From assembly GCF_002236115.1 (NCBI RefSeq), contig NZ_NIWT01000001.1, forward strand, positions 868,001 through 932,000: DNA of 64,000 bases, written 5' to 3'. The notes below the pieces were generated by a model. It made no database searches. It was not told the DNA's origin and saw only the letters and a program-made list of their open reading frames with translations. Shown one piece after another: positions 53,118-61,951 of the stretch (the stretch's first letter is position 1; each line of letters starts with the position of its first letter). Both the position numbers and the translations under genes were made by a program. The DNA comes from Pseudomonas jessenii. Lineage in GTDB: Bacteria; Pseudomonadota; Gammaproteobacteria; Pseudomonadales; Pseudomonadaceae.

Positions 53118-53912
53118 ATGGGTTTTCTCGCCGGTAAGCGCGTACTGATCGTCGGTGTCGCCAGCAAGCTGTCCATCGCATCCGGCATCGCTGCCGCCAT
53201 GCATCGCGAGGGCGCTGAGCTTGCCTTCACTTATCAGAACGACAAACTCAAGGGTCGTGTCGAAGAGTTCGCACAAGGCTGGGGTTCGAGCCCTGAGCTG
53301 TGCTTCCCGTGCGATGTGGCCAGCGATGAAGAAATCGCCAAGGTCTTCGAAGAGCTGAGCAAGAAGTGGGACGGCCTGGACTGCATCGTGCACTCCGTCG
53401 GCTTCGCCCCGGGCGACCAACTGGACGGCGACTTCACCGAAGCCACCACCCGCGAAGGTTTCCGCATCTCCCACGACATCAGCGCCTACAGCTTCGTGGC
53501 CCTGGCCAAGGCTGGCCGCGAAATGATGAAAGGCCGCAACGGCAGCCTGCTGACCCTGTCGTACCTGGGCGCCGAGCGCACCATGCCGAACTACAACGTC
53601 ATGGGCATGGCCAAGGCTTCCCTGGAAGCTGGCGTACGTTACCTGGCCGGCTCCCTGGGCCCGGACGGTACTCGCGTCAACTGTGTATCGGCAGGTCCGA
53701 TCCGCACCCTCGCCGCTTCCGGCATCAAGAACTTCCGCAAGATGCTGGCCGCCAACGAAGCGCAAACCCCGCTGCGCCGCAACGTCACCATCGAAGAAGT
53801 CGGCAACGCCGGCGCCTTCCTGTGCTCGGACCTGGCGTCCGGCATCAGCGGTGAAATCATGTACGTGGACGGTGGCTTCAACACCACGGCCATGGGCAGC
53901 ATCGAAGAGTAA
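53118..53912 (+). CDS. fabI: Enoyl-[acyl-carrier-protein] reductase (NADH)
   Basis: FabI reduces trans-2-enoyl-ACP in the last step of fatty-acid elongation in the cytoplasm. The 264-residue SDR protein shows the nucleotide-binding [13 protein letters not shown], and the catalytic residues Tyr149, Tyr159 and Lys166 in [20 protein letters not shown]. The AGGAG site precedes the ATG by seven bases. It follows nppD as in P. aeruginosa and is followed by a strong terminator. Confidence 0.97.
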   Translation: MGFLAGKRVLIVGVASKLSIASGIAAAMHREGAELAFTYQNDKLKGRVEEFAQGWGSSPELCFPCDVASDEEIAKVFEELSKKWDGLDCIVHSVGFAPGDQLDGDFTEATTREGFRISHDISAYSFVALAKAGREMMKGRNGSLLTLSYLGAERTMPNYNVMGMAKASLEAGVRYLAGSLGPDGTRVNCVSAGPIRTLAASGIKNFRKMLAANEAQTPLRRNVTIEEVGNAGAFLCSDLASGISGEIMYVDGGFNTTAMGSIEE

Positions 53913-53925
53913 TCTTCGCTCAGCC

Positions 53926-53956
53926 AAAAAAACCCGCCGCTTTTGGCGGGTTTTTT
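53926..53956 (+). terminator. Intrinsic terminator after fabI
   Basis: AAACCCGCC, a six-base loop and GGCGGGTTTTTT form a strong hairpin with a T-run directly after fabI. Confidence 0.95.
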
Positions 53957-53990
53957 ATGCCTGCGATTTCCCGGACAAACACAGCCCCCC

Positions 53991-54083
53991 CGTGGGAGCG
54001 AGCTTGCTCGCGATTACGGCCTGTCAGTCGACATCAATGGTGAATGTCAGTCCGATATCGCGAGCAAGCTCGCTCCCACAGGG
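53991..54083. repeat. REPIN
   Basis: Inverted REP pair beyond the fabI terminator. It ends eight bases before the stop codon of the leftward LysR gene. Confidence 0.9.
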
Positions 54084-54091
54084 GATCATGT

Positions 54092-54958
54092 TCAGTCAGC
54101 TATCGGCGTCAGGCATTTGGCAAACAACTGCTGAATCGGCTGCATCCGCTGGCTATAGCGCTGCAACAGCACGATCTCCCGATGGAAGGTCAGTTCGCCC
54201 AGCGGGACGATCCGCACCCCCGCCCCTTGCTCCAGCCACAGCCCCGCCTCCGGCAACAACGAAACCCCCAACCCACACTCGACCATTTTGACAATGGCCT
54301 CCAGTTCATCCAGCTCCAGCGCCACGTGCACCTCGATCTTCTGTTCGCGCAGAAACCGCGTCACCAGCCGCCCGCCAAACGAATTGCGGTCGTAGCGTAC
54401 ATGAGGGTGCTCGGCGAGCAGTTGCAGCGGATCATCGCCGTCCAGGTCCGCCGGTACGATCAACACGAACGGTTCCCGGCGAATGACCTGCGCAGACAAT
54501 TCCTTGGGCAACTCAAACGGCGGCTTGATCAGGATCGCCAGGTCCACTTCTCCTGTGTCGACCTGACTCAGCAGGTTCAGTGACACACCGGGCACCAGCT
54601 TGGGCTCCAGCAAGGGCGCCAGTTGGCGCAAGCGCAGCAGCGCCTGGGGCAGCAGCCCGGTCTGAGCAGTCGCCACTGCGCCGATTCTCAGTTCGCCACG
54701 GTACTCACTGACATCGTCGCTGACGGCCATGCGGCTGAAGGTCTCGAGCATTTCCCTGGCCATCGGCAACGCACGTTGCCCCGCCGCGTTGAGCAGCGCC
54801 TGGCGGCCGGTGCGGTCGAACAGACGGATGCCAAGGGCTTGTTCCAGGTTGCGAATCTGCGCGCTGACCGCCGACTGCGTCAGGCCGATGTGCATGCCCG
54901 CTGCCGCGAACGTGCCGTAACGCGCCACCGCGATAAAGGTTTTCAGTTCGCGCAGCAT
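54092..54958 (-). CDS. LysR-family transcriptional regulator
   Basis: The 288-residue LysR protein has its HTH at residues 1-60 (TFIAVARYGTFAAAGMHIGLTQSAVSAQ, in two parts) and an effector domain. Start 54958 is taken because it gives the usual MLRELKTF onset; a longer frame of 19 residues is possible. It diverges from a VOC-family gene with a 112-base gap, the classical LysR-and-target layout, so it probably controls that gene. Confidence 0.92.
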   Translation of the reverse strand: MLRELKTFIAVARYGTFAAAGMHIGLTQSAVSAQIRNLEQALGIRLFDRTGRQALLNAAGQRALPMAREMLETFSRMAVSDDVSEYRGELRIGAVATAQTGLLPQALLRLRQLAPLLEPKLVPGVSLNLLSQVDTGEVDLAILIKPPFELPKELSAQVIRREPFVLIVPADLDGDDPLQLLAEHPHVRYDRNSFGGRLVTRFLREQKIEVHVALELDELEAIVKMVECGLGVSLLPEAGLWLEQGAGVRIVPLGELTFHREIVLLQRYSQRMQPIQQLFAKCLTPIAD

Positions 54959-55070
54959 GGCGGCCTCGATTGATCGAAATAATTTGAGCTCGATGCAAAA
55001 ATTATCGTCTTTCAATCAAAAAGCACAGGGCTAAACTCGACACATTCCCACCCACACCGAGGTTCGCCTG

Positions 55071-55496
55071 ATGCAACTGTCCCCTTTTCACCTGGCCATT
55101 CCGGTCTACGACTTGCCGGCCGCCCGACATTTCTATGGTTCAGTGTTTGGCCTGGAAGAAGGCCGCTCAAGCGATCAATGGGTGGATTTCAATTTTTTCG
55201 GCCATCAACTGGTGATTCACCTGGCACCGAAAAACCCCACGCAAGAAGCCGCGCACACCAATGCCGTGGATGGTCACGATGTGCCGGTGCCGCATTTTGG
55301 CGTGGTGCTCGGGATGGCCGAGTGGGAGGCGCTGGCCGAGCGGCTGAAGTCGCTGGAGACACGCTTCGTGATCGAACCGGGGATTCGTTTTCAGGGGCTG
55401 GTGGGTGAGCAGGCGACGATGTTTCTGTTTGATCCTTGCGGGAATGCGCTGGAGTTCAAGGCGTTCAAGGATATTGGGCAGTTGTTTGCCAAGTAG
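55071..55496 (+). CDS. VOC (glyoxalase/dioxygenase-like) family protein
   Basis: A 141-residue vicinal-oxygen-chelate fold protein. The first repeat begins [27 protein letters not shown]. His7, a mid-sequence His ([10 protein letters not shown]) and a C-terminal Glu ([10 protein letters not shown]) are likely metal ligands. Members include dioxygenases, fosfomycin resistance proteins and glyoxalase I; none is singled out. It is divergent from the LysR gene, its probable regulator. Confidence 0.88.
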   Translation: MQLSPFHLAIPVYDLPAARHFYGSVFGLEEGRSSDQWVDFNFFGHQLVIHLAPKNPTQEAAHTNAVDGHDVPVPHFGVVLGMAEWEALAERLKSLETRFVIEPGIRFQGLVGEQATMFLFDPCGNALEFKAFKDIGQLFAK

Positions 55497-55514
55497 GCGT
55501 TGCCTGTCGGGACG

Positions 55515-55590
55515 CCATCGCGAGCAAGCTCGCTCCCACAGTCGATTTGTGGCGTTCATAAATCCTGTGGGAGCGAGCCTGCTCGCGAAG
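55515..55590. repeat. REPIN
   Basis: Inverted REP pair with a short loop between the convergent VOC and GGDEF genes. Confidence 0.9.
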
Positions 55591-55613
55591 AGGCCCGCTA
55601 ATACAACACCGCC

Positions 55614-56195
55614 CTAACGGCTCATCACACGCTCGGCCTCCTCCAGCAGTTCCTCGATTGAGTCATGAACAGTGGGGTTATATTCGACCTGGGTAACGCT
55701 GAACCGAATGTCATAACTGCGATGCGCCGTGGCGTTGCGCTCATCGAGTATCTCATTGAGTCGCACCTTGATCGCCTCGATCTCAACGGCACTGGATCCG
55801 GTCAGCAGCGCCACAAACCGGTCGCCGTCGAGTCGGCCGACCACATCGTTTTCACGAAAGCCGATACGCAGGACATCGGCGAACGTCTTGAGCGCATCGT
55901 CACCTTTGGCCCGGCCATACAGATAGCAGATGAGCTTGAATTCATCGAGGCTGAAGTACAGCAGTGTCGCCGGCGTCTCCAGTTGTCGGCAGGCGTCCAG
56001 CCCGAGTTGGGCCAATGCGGTGAAACCATGGCGATTGGACAGCAGCGTCAGCTCGTCCATGCTCGCCATCTGCACCCCTGCCAGTTCTTGTTCGGCCTGG
56101 CGAGCCAGTTCGCGCAACCGTTCACGTTCTTGCTGTGGCGTGAGCAACGGGTTGGCTGATTGGCCCGGTTTACCTGTTTTGCCTGAGATCAACAT
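55614..56195 (-). CDS. Degenerate GGDEF-domain protein
   Basis: A 193-residue protein with a 40-residue N-terminal helix rich in Glu/Arg/Gln, possibly coiled coil, and one GGDEF domain. The active-site GGDEF is changed to DGDRF (123-127) and the first metal-binding Asp of the FxDxDxFK-like motif is Ser82 in YFSLDEFK. Diguanylate cyclase activity is therefore unlikely. The inhibitory-site motif RxxD is preserved: Arg114-Glu-Asn-Asp117, exactly five residues before the degenerate signature. It may thus bind c-di-GMP as an effector. It has no membrane segment. AAGGGAG precedes the ATG. Confidence 0.9.
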   Translation of the reverse strand: MLISGKTGKPGQSANPLLTPQQERERLRELARQAEQELAGVQMASMDELTLLSNRHGFTALAQLGLDACRQLETPATLLYFSLDEFKLICYLYGRAKGDDALKTFADVLRIGFRENDVVGRLDGDRFVALLTGSSAVEIEAIKVRLNEILDERNATAHRSYDIRFSVTQVEYNPTVHDSIEELLEEAERVMSR

Positions 56196-56269
56196 CGTTC
56201 ACTCCCTTGGCGGGTATGTACGTTAGAGTCGCCCGTACCCACATTGACTCCCTGTAAGCGTGCCGCTGG

Positions 56270-56851
56270 TCAGCTACCTGCCACCGGGCACGGTCCTCCC
56301 GCATCGGCCCAGCGCTTGAACTGGGCGACGAAAGTATCGTGGGGCACCGGCACCGGCGCGCGATTGCCGCCTGGGTTCCAGCCCCACAGCACCAGCTTGT
56401 CGTCGCTGACGTGCTTGATCAGCGCGGCAAAATCCCGATCGCCGTTGCTGGAGCGATCCTTGATCATCGCGCACAGCCGGTCGGCTGGCAGGCCGATCCA
56501 GGCCATGCGGTGCGCGGCCGGTGGCAAACTCCAGTGCGGCGCACCCGGTGGTGCGTGGGGGCCGTAACTGGCCGGCGGATTGCTTTGCGCATGGCAGGTT
56601 GCACAGGGCAACCCGGCCGAACCCTTGCCGTCCATGCCACGCACGACATTCATGGCGTGGGGCACGCCGGCATCAAATTGCAGCGGCGAATCCCCAGGAA
56701 TATGGCAGTTCTGGCAACGGGGGCTCTGGAAGACCTTCTGCACGGTGTCGAACGCCTGCAAGGCCTCGCGGTCATCGGCGAACACGTGCGATGCGTAGGC
56801 AATGAGACAGACCAGGATCACCGCCCCAAGCAACCAGTGATGTCGTTTCAT
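56270..56851 (-). CDS. Di-heme c-type cytochrome, molybdenum hydroxylase partner
   Basis: The 193-residue periplasmic protein begins with a signal peptide (about residues 7-25 ending VFA) and has two heme-c sites, CQNCH (near residue 48) and CATCH (near 84). It is the third gene of a leftward unit with the molybdenum hydroxylase subunits and almost touches the large subunit gene. It probably carries electrons from that enzyme to the respiratory chain. It is often labelled an isoquinoline 1-oxidoreductase subunit, which should be taken as a family label only. Confidence 0.88.
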   Translation of the reverse strand: MKRHHWLLGAVILVCLIAYASHVFADDREALQAFDTVQKVFQSPRCQNCHIPGDSPLQFDAGVPHAMNVVRGMDGKGSAGLPCATCHAQSNPPASYGPHAPPGAPHWSLPPAAHRMAWIGLPADRLCAMIKDRSSNGDRDFAALIKHVSDDKLVLWGWNPGGNRAPVPVPHDTFVAQFKRWADAGGPCPVAGS

Positions 56852-56852
56852 C

Positions 56853-59021
56853 TCACACCCCCGCCAGCTGCAAGGGCAGCTCCCGCAGGCGCTGCCCGGT
56901 CAGGGCAAACACCGCGTTGGCCACCGCTGGCGCCATGGGTGGCACACCGGCTTCGCCGATACCACCGGGTTTGTCGCGGCTGGGCACGATATGCACTTCG
57001 ACCACCGGCATTTCGTTGAGCCGCAGCACCCGATAGTCGTGATAGTTGGACTGCACCACCTGCCCGTCCTTGAGTGTCAGCTTGCTGTGCAAGGCGAAGC
57101 TGAGGCCAAAGGTAATGCACGACTCCATCTGCGCTGCGATGCTCTGGGGGTTTACCGCAATGCCGCAATCCACCGCGCACACCACCCGGTGCACGCGGAT
57201 GGCAAGGTTGTCCTGGGACACCTCGGCCACCTGGGCCACGTAGCTGCCGAACGACTCATGCACCGCCACACCCAGGGCATGGCCGTCCGCCAGTGGCGCC
57301 GTCCAGTTGGCCTTCTGCACCGCGAGGTTCAGCACACCGAGATGGCGCGGATGGTCCTTGAGCAAGGTGCGCCGATATTCCACCGGATCCTTGCCGGCCG
57401 CCGTGGCCAGTTCATCGATCAGCGACTCCATGACAAACGCGGTGTGGGTGTGCCCCACCGAACGCAGCCACAACACGCTGATGCCGGTCTGCGGTGAATG
57501 CAGTTCAATCTGGTGATTGGCCAACCCTTCGAGGTAGGGGCTGTCCGCCACGCCTTCGACGGAGGTCTTGTCGATCCCGTCCTTGACCATGCTCGCTTCA
57601 AGCGAGGTCCCGGCCATGATCGACTGCCCGACCATCACATGCTTCCAGGCCAGTGGCAGGCCGTCAGCGCCGAGCCCGATACGCGCATGGTGCAGGAACG
57701 CCGAGCGGTAATAGCCGCCGCGGATGTCGTCCTCCCGCGCCCACACGGTTTTCACCGGTGCACCGGCAGCCTTGGCGACATACACCGCTTCGCTGACGAA
57801 ATCCGACGTCGGATTGGCCCGACGCCCAAAGCCGCCACCGAGAAACTCGGTATGGATCACCACCTGTTCGGGTTTGAGCCCGGTGATTTTCCCGGCGACC
57901 ATTTGGTCCAGGGTCTGGAACTGGGTGCCGGTCCAGATTTCGCATTTGTCCTTGGTGATGCTCACCGTGCAGTTCAGTGGCTCCATCGGCGCGTGGGCCA
58001 GATAAGGCACACTGTATTCAACGTCGATCTTCTTGGCCGCTTTCGCCAGCGCAGCCTGGGTATCCCCCGCCTGGCCTGCGTTCAGGCCCTGGGTGGTGGC
58101 GAGTTTGCGGAAGTTCTCCAGCAACGCCTGGCTGTCGAGCCCGGCGTTCGGCCCCGGATTCCACTCGATTTTCAGCGCATCGCGCCCCAGCTTCGCCGCC
58201 CAAAAATGATCGGCAATCACCGCGATTCCGGTCGGCACTTGCACCACTTTGTGCACACCCGGAATCGCCAGCGCTTCGGCGCCTTCAAAGGATTTGACGC
58301 TGCCGCCGAAGGTGGGCGAACGGGCAACCATCGCAGTCATCAGCCCGTCAAACTGCACGTCCATGCCGAACTTCGCCCGGCCGGTGATTTTTTCCGGAGT
58401 GTCCAGACGTTGGGTGGGTTTGCCGATCAGCTTCCAGTCCTTTGCGTCCTTGAGTTTGATCGAGGCCGGGTCTGGCCGTGGCAATTGCCCGGCCTCATCG
58501 GCCAGTTCGCCGTAGGTGGCACGGTGCTCACCGGCCATGACCACCCCCGATTCGGTATGAATCTCGGACGGCGCGACGTTGAAACGCTTGGCCGCTGCGT
58601 CGATCAACATCAAACGCGCCGCCGCGCCGGCCTGGCGATAGCGGTCGAACTCCATCCAGGTCGAGGTCGAGCCGCCGGTGATTTGCATCCCGCCAAAACC
58701 AGGCAGGCCGTAATCGGCGGCCGAAGCCGGTGCATGCTCGACGCGGATTTTCGTCCAGTCGGCGTCCAGTTCTTCGGCGATCAGCATGGTCAGGCCAGTC
58801 CAGATGCCCTGGCCCATTTCCGAGTGCCCCAGCAATACGGTGACACTGTTGTCGTTGCCAATACGCAGGAAGGCATTGGGCGCAAACACGTTGCCCTGGT
58901 TTTCCGCGCCCATGGCGAAACGGTGGGCACCGGGCATGGCGAACGCGACCACCAGCCCGCCGCCCAGCATGGCACTGCCCTTGAGAAAACCACGGCGCGA
59001 TAACGCGTTGATGCTGTTCAT
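56853..59021 (-). CDS. Molybdopterin-binding large subunit, isoquinoline 1-oxidoreductase (IorB) type
   Basis: The 722-residue xanthine-dehydrogenase-family subunit carries a twin-arginine signal ([15 protein letters not shown]) and would be exported folded with its cofactor. Conserved segments include [13 protein letters not shown] and the [11 protein letters not shown] loop, and [13 protein letters not shown] near the C terminus contains the likely catalytic Glu. The frame extends to 59483 without a stop, but the TAT start at 59021 is clear. It pairs with the iron-sulphur subunit upstream and the cytochrome downstream. Substrate is an N-heterocycle or aldehyde, not predictable. Confidence 0.92.
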   Translation of the reverse strand: MNSINALSRRGFLKGSAMLGGGLVVAFAMPGAHRFAMGAENQGNVFAPNAFLRIGNDNSVTVLLGHSEMGQGIWTGLTMLIAEELDADWTKIRVEHAPASAADYGLPGFGGMQITGGSTSTWMEFDRYRQAGAAARLMLIDAAAKRFNVAPSEIHTESGVVMAGEHRATYGELADEAGQLPRPDPASIKLKDAKDWKLIGKPTQRLDTPEKITGRAKFGMDVQFDGLMTAMVARSPTFGGSVKSFEGAEALAIPGVHKVVQVPTGIAVIADHFWAAKLGRDALKIEWNPGPNAGLDSQALLENFRKLATTQGLNAGQAGDTQAALAKAAKKIDVEYSVPYLAHAPMEPLNCTVSITKDKCEIWTGTQFQTLDQMVAGKITGLKPEQVVIHTEFLGGGFGRRANPTSDFVSEAVYVAKAAGAPVKTVWAREDDIRGGYYRSAFLHHARIGLGADGLPLAWKHVMVGQSIMAGTSLEASMVKDGIDKTSVEGVADSPYLEGLANHQIELHSPQTGISVLWLRSVGHTHTAFVMESLIDELATAAGKDPVEYRRTLLKDHPRHLGVLNLAVQKANWTAPLADGHALGVAVHESFGSYVAQVAEVSQDNLAIRVHRVVCAVDCGIAVNPQSIAAQMESCITFGLSFALHSKLTLKDGQVVQSNYHDYRVLRLNEMPVVEVHIVPSRDKPGGIGEAGVPPMAPAVANAVFALTGQRLRELPLQLAGV

Positions 59022-59046
59022 GGCGCAAGCTCCCTTCAACCCGGCC

Positions 59047-59502
59047 TCAACCCAGCTCGGCGGCGCGCTTGACCGCCGCGCGGATCCTCGGGTAAGTGCC
59101 GCAACGGCAGATGTTCCCGGACAGCGCCTGATCGATGTCGCTGTCGGTCGGTTTCGGAATTTTCGCCAGCAATGCGGCCGCCGACATGATCTGCCCGGAC
59201 TGACAGTAGCCACACTGGACCACGTCAAGTTCCGCCCAGGCCTGTTGGACCGGGTGCGAACCATCCGCGGAAAGGCCTTCGATGGTGAGAATCTTTTGCC
59301 CATGGGCCACGGCCGTGGCCGGTGTGATGCACGAGCGCAGCGGTGCGCCATCGACGTGCACGGTGCAGGCCCCGCATTGGGCGATGCCGCAGCCGAATTT
59401 GGTGCCGGTGAGGTGGGCGACATCGCGCAAGACCCAGAGCAGCGGCATGTCGGCGGGGACATCCAGCTCCTGATCCTGGCCATTGATGTTCAGGGTCAGC
59501 AT
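59047..59502 (-). CDS. [2Fe-2S] small subunit, IorA type
   Basis: The 151-residue small subunit of the molybdenum hydroxylase has two iron-sulphur clusters: a plant-type motif CGIAQCGAC with a later Cys (about residues 38-58) and a C-terminal CGYCQSGQ with CRCGTY (about 97-137). It lacks its own signal and is expected to travel with IorB. GAGGAA precedes the ATG at 59502. The large-subunit gene starts 25 bases after its stop codon. Confidence 0.95.
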   Translation of the reverse strand: MLTLNINGQDQELDVPADMPLLWVLRDVAHLTGTKFGCGIAQCGACTVHVDGAPLRSCITPATAVAHGQKILTIEGLSADGSHPVQQAWAELDVVQCGYCQSGQIMSAAALLAKIPKPTDSDIDQALSGNICRCGTYPRIRAAVKRAAELG

Positions 59503-59634
59503 GGCGCGGTTCCTCAGACTCAGGGGGATCTGAAGGGGCGTCGCTGCGGCCTTGTAAAACCTGCGCGCGCCTCGGGTTACCCTTCAGCTAAGCGCAAATT
59601 TGCCGGCAGGCCGAGGCGCATCGACCACCGGTCA

Positions 59635-59737
59635 CCTGTAGGAGCGAGCTTGCTCGCGAAAAACGTCAGTACAACGCGGTCATTCAGACAGGGCGCGTTA
59701 TCGTTGACGTCCGTCGCGAGCAAGCTTCGCTCCTACA
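59635..59737. repeat. REPIN overlapping the 3' end of nnrS
   Basis: Inverted REP pair whose right copy supplies the stop codon of the nnrS gene: the TAG in GTGTAGGAGCGA. The right copy has one additional base (AAGCTTCGCTCC). The loop shares CGTTATCGTTGACGTCC with the REPIN at 22396. Confidence 0.88.
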
Positions 59738-60890
59738 CCCTCGATTTGAACAAAATACCGGTGTAACGCGACAGAAACAGCCCGAATGCCATACACCAAA
59801 GCAGCGCCGACATTCCCAATCCCCACCCAGAATAAGGCACCAGCAACACCCGTGACACACCCGCCAGCAACAACAGGGTAAACCCCGCAACGATCGCCTT
59901 TGACGGCTGCAACAAGCGCCCGGTGTGCCCCAGGCTGACCCGCGCGATCATCGCCAGAACCAACCCGCCGATGCCGCCGACGGCCAGCGAATGGGTGGCC
60001 AGGCTTTGCTGCGGCATCCAGCCCAGGTGCCACAGCGCCATGGCCAGCGTCGCCACCGCGAGCCAGGTGTAAGCCAGGTACAGCGACCACAGCAGCGGCA
60101 CGCGCCACAGACCGCGATCATGCCAGCGCCACAATCGCAGCAGATGCAAACCGCTGATCAACGCAAACAACAGCGCCAGCCACACACGTGGGGCGTCATT
60201 CAAACCGGCGGCAAAAGACACCGCCGCCAGCATCGCGCTGATCAGCAACACCTTGCCCGGCAACGGATGAGCCGCAGGCGTTGCGGGACGGTTCAAGCCG
60301 CGCTGGATGAAGAACGGAATCACCCGCCCGCCGATCACGCTCATCAGCGCGCCCACCAGCCACAAAGCGGCCAGCACGCCATGCCGCTGCAGATTCACGT
60401 CTTCATTGAAAATACCCAGCAACGTCAGCGCCTGACAGCCTGCCAACAACGTGACCATCAGTAAAACCGGATAATTTTCCCGCTTGCCGGCGGCGATCAA
60501 ATCCCGTCCCAGCACACACGCCAGCAGCGGCAGAAAGGGCACTTGCAAGGCCAGCAACAGGATGGCGGGCATCGGCATCAACCAGGCCAGCCGAGCGATC
60601 AGCCATACCAGCACCAGCCCGATCAGCGGCCACCCATTGAGCCCTGGCCGGCCGGTCCAGTTAGGTACCGCCGTCAACAGAAACCCGGCAATAATGGCCG
60701 CGGTAAAACCGAACGGCATTTCATGGCGATGCCAGGCGAGCATGCCACCCATTGGTTGTGCGCCGGGGAGTCGACCGTACAACCACAACGCCCAGACCGC
60801 CACCGCGATGGCCGCGAACCCGGCACCCGCCAGAAAAAACGGGCGAAAGCCGAGGGAGAAAACAGGTGCAGCAGCGATTCCACGCATCAC
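59733..60890 (-). CDS. nnrS: NnrS-family membrane protein
   Basis: The 385-residue protein has about twelve predicted membrane helices. NnrS proteins are heme- and copper-containing inner-membrane proteins linked to nitric-oxide stress. The family-typical HRHEMPFGF segment is near residue 53; other helix-embedded His residues follow. Its stop codon lies within a REP. Its start overlaps the ppyR-like gene by ATGA. The upstream promoter has features of NO-responsive sigma-54 control. Confidence 0.92.
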   Translation of the reverse strand: MMRGIAAAPVFSLGFRPFFLAGAGFAAIAVAVWALWLYGRLPGAQPMGGMLAWHRHEMPFGFTAAIIAGFLLTAVPNWTGRPGLNGWPLIGLVLVWLIARLAWLMPMPAILLLALQVPFLPLLACVLGRDLIAAGKRENYPVLLMVTLLAGCQALTLLGIFNEDVNLQRHGVLAALWLVGALMSVIGGRVIPFFIQRGLNRPATPAAHPLPGKVLLISAMLAAVSFAAGLNDAPRVWLALLFALISGLHLLRLWRWHDRGLWRVPLLWSLYLAYTWLAVATLAMALWHLGWMPQQSLATHSLAVGGIGGLVLAMIARVSLGHTGRLLQPSKAIVAGFTLLLLAGVSRVLLVPYSGWGLGMSALLWCMAFGLFLSRYTGILFKSRV

Positions 60891-61135
60891 GCCACCACCC
60901 TGGCCGGAGTTTGGCTCAGCCCGTACTGCGACAGCAGCCGCATGACATAGCCGATTTTCAGCAGGGTCGGGCCGAGGATGGTCATGGCGTGCATCGACAC
61001 CAGGGCGCCAATCGACAGGTGGCCTGCGTAGAGATAGGCGCCGTAGACTCCGGCGAAAAACATGACCAGGCCAACGCCGAGTACACGACTGGAGAGATGC
61101 AGAACGTTTTGAGGGTTGCTGAAGAAATGGGACAT
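60887..61135 (-). CDS. ppyR: Small two-helix membrane protein, PpyR-like
   Basis: An 82-residue membrane protein with two helices (about 18-38 and 43-66), beginning MSHFFSNPQNVLHLSSRVLG. In P. aeruginosa, ppyR (PA2663) lies between fhp and an nnrS-like gene (PA2662). The size, topology and coupling to nnrS match this, so I use that name with reservation. PpyR was named for effects on psl and pyoverdine genes; given its position, a role in nitric-oxide response seems at least as likely. No fhp gene is seen nearby. Confidence 0.7.
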   Translation of the reverse strand: MSHFFSNPQNVLHLSSRVLGVGLVMFFAGVYGAYLYAGHLSIGALVSMHAMTILGPTLLKIGYVMRLLSQYGLSQTPARVVA

Positions 61136-61175
61136 TTTCCGTACGCCTGTAGCCGCTCAGTTGTACGTTTGATGT

Positions 61176-61191
61176 TTCATGTTCCGTGCCA
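61176..61191 (-). promoter_or_regulatory. Candidate sigma-54 promoter for ppyR-nnrS
   Basis: On the minus strand, TGGCACG, four bases, then ATGAA. The -24 half is perfect, but the -12 half has GA in place of GC. It lies about 40 bases before the ppyR start codon, with enhancer-like palindromes 40-130 bases further up. Confidence 0.45.
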
Positions 61192-61232
61192 GCTCATGAG
61201 CCCTTGTAAACCGGCACCTCCAGATCAACGAA

Positions 61233-61306
61233 GTCAATTTGACTCAACCCCGACATTGTCCTTATGACAACATCAAGAGTCATTACGACAACAACGTCCT
61301 CCAGAC
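61233..61306. promoter_or_regulatory. Four GTC-N5-GAC palindromes, NorR-class enhancer candidates
   Basis: GTCAATTTGAC (61233), GTCCTTATGAC (61258), GTCATTACGAC (61279) and GTCCTCCAGAC (61296) all fit GT-N7-AC, the core reported for NorR nitric-oxide regulators. The first three have AT-rich centres. They are spaced 25, 21 and 17 bases apart, roughly whole helical turns for the first two. The rest of 61136-61426 holds leader sequence for both divergent genes. Confidence 0.6.
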
Positions 61307-61426
61307 ACGATTCAATCAACCTAAAAGCAAACCAATATCATTTGCACAGACATGGGCCATTTGCTTTAATCGCGATCAATTCTTATTTACACAAGGACGC
61401 GAACCGCCCATGGACATGCGCTCACG

Positions 61427-61951
61427 ATGACGGTTGCCGATTCCTCCTGCGTCCAGACCCTCTACGCCACGCATCACCGCTGGTTGCACGCGCTGCTGCG
61501 CCGGCGTCTGAACAACGCGTTTGATGCTGCCGACCTGGCCCATGACACCTTCATCCGTGTGCTCAAGCGCCCTCAGGTGTTCGACGGCGAAACCCACGAA
61601 CGTTCGTATCTGGCGACCATCGCCCGAGGCTTGTGTATCGATCACTGGCGTCGTCGGCAACTTGAACAGGCCTGGCTGGACACCCTCGCGGCGCAGTCCC
61701 AAGCCGTTCACCCTTCGCCAGAGCAGCGGGCGATCATCGTCGAAACCCTGTATGAAGTGGACGCCATGTTGCAACGCTTGCCCCAACGGGTACGTGATGC
61801 GTTCGTGTTGGCCCAGTTGCAGGGGTTGCCCTACCGCGCCATCGCCGAAGAAATCGGCGTGTGTGAGCGCATGGTGAAGAAGTACCTGGCCCAGGCACTG
61901 ATGCATTGCGCCATGCTCGAAGCAGAACTCGATGGCCTGCTGATTCAATGA
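61427..61951 (+). CDS. ECF sigma factor, FecI type
   Basis: The 174-residue sigma-70-family ECF factor has region 2 (about residues 10-75, with DAADLAHDTFIRVLK) and region 4 (about 110-160, with LPYRAIAEEIGVCERMVKKYL) as recognition helix. It probably directs transcription of the downstream TonB receptor in response to a ferri-siderophore signal. It is coupled to the anti-sigma gene by ATGA. I see only a weak AT-rich stretch near 61350 that could be a Fur site. Confidence 0.92.
   Translation: MTVADSSCVQTLYATHHRWLHALLRRRLNNAFDAADLAHDTFIRVLKRPQVFDGETHERSYLATIARGLCIDHWRRRQLEQAWLDTLAAQSQAVHPSPEQRAIIVETLYEVDAMLQRLPQRVRDAFVLAQLQGLPYRAIAEEIGVCERMVKKYLAQALMHCAMLEAELDGLLIQ

Noticed and set aside
59022..59483. 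N-terminal extension of the molybdopterin subunit
   Set aside because: The frame is open to 59483 but lies entirely over the iron-sulphur subunit gene in another frame. The TAT signal at 59021 marks the true start.
61233..61243. ANR/FNR box in front of ppyR
   Set aside because: GTCAA and TTGAC are present but with one base between and in the wrong order for TTGAT-N4-ATCAA. The GTC-N5-GAC series explains the sequence better.
61340..61380. Fur box upstream of the sigma factor gene
   Set aside because: The AT-rich stretch matches the GATAAT-type repeats only partly; too weak to list as a feature.
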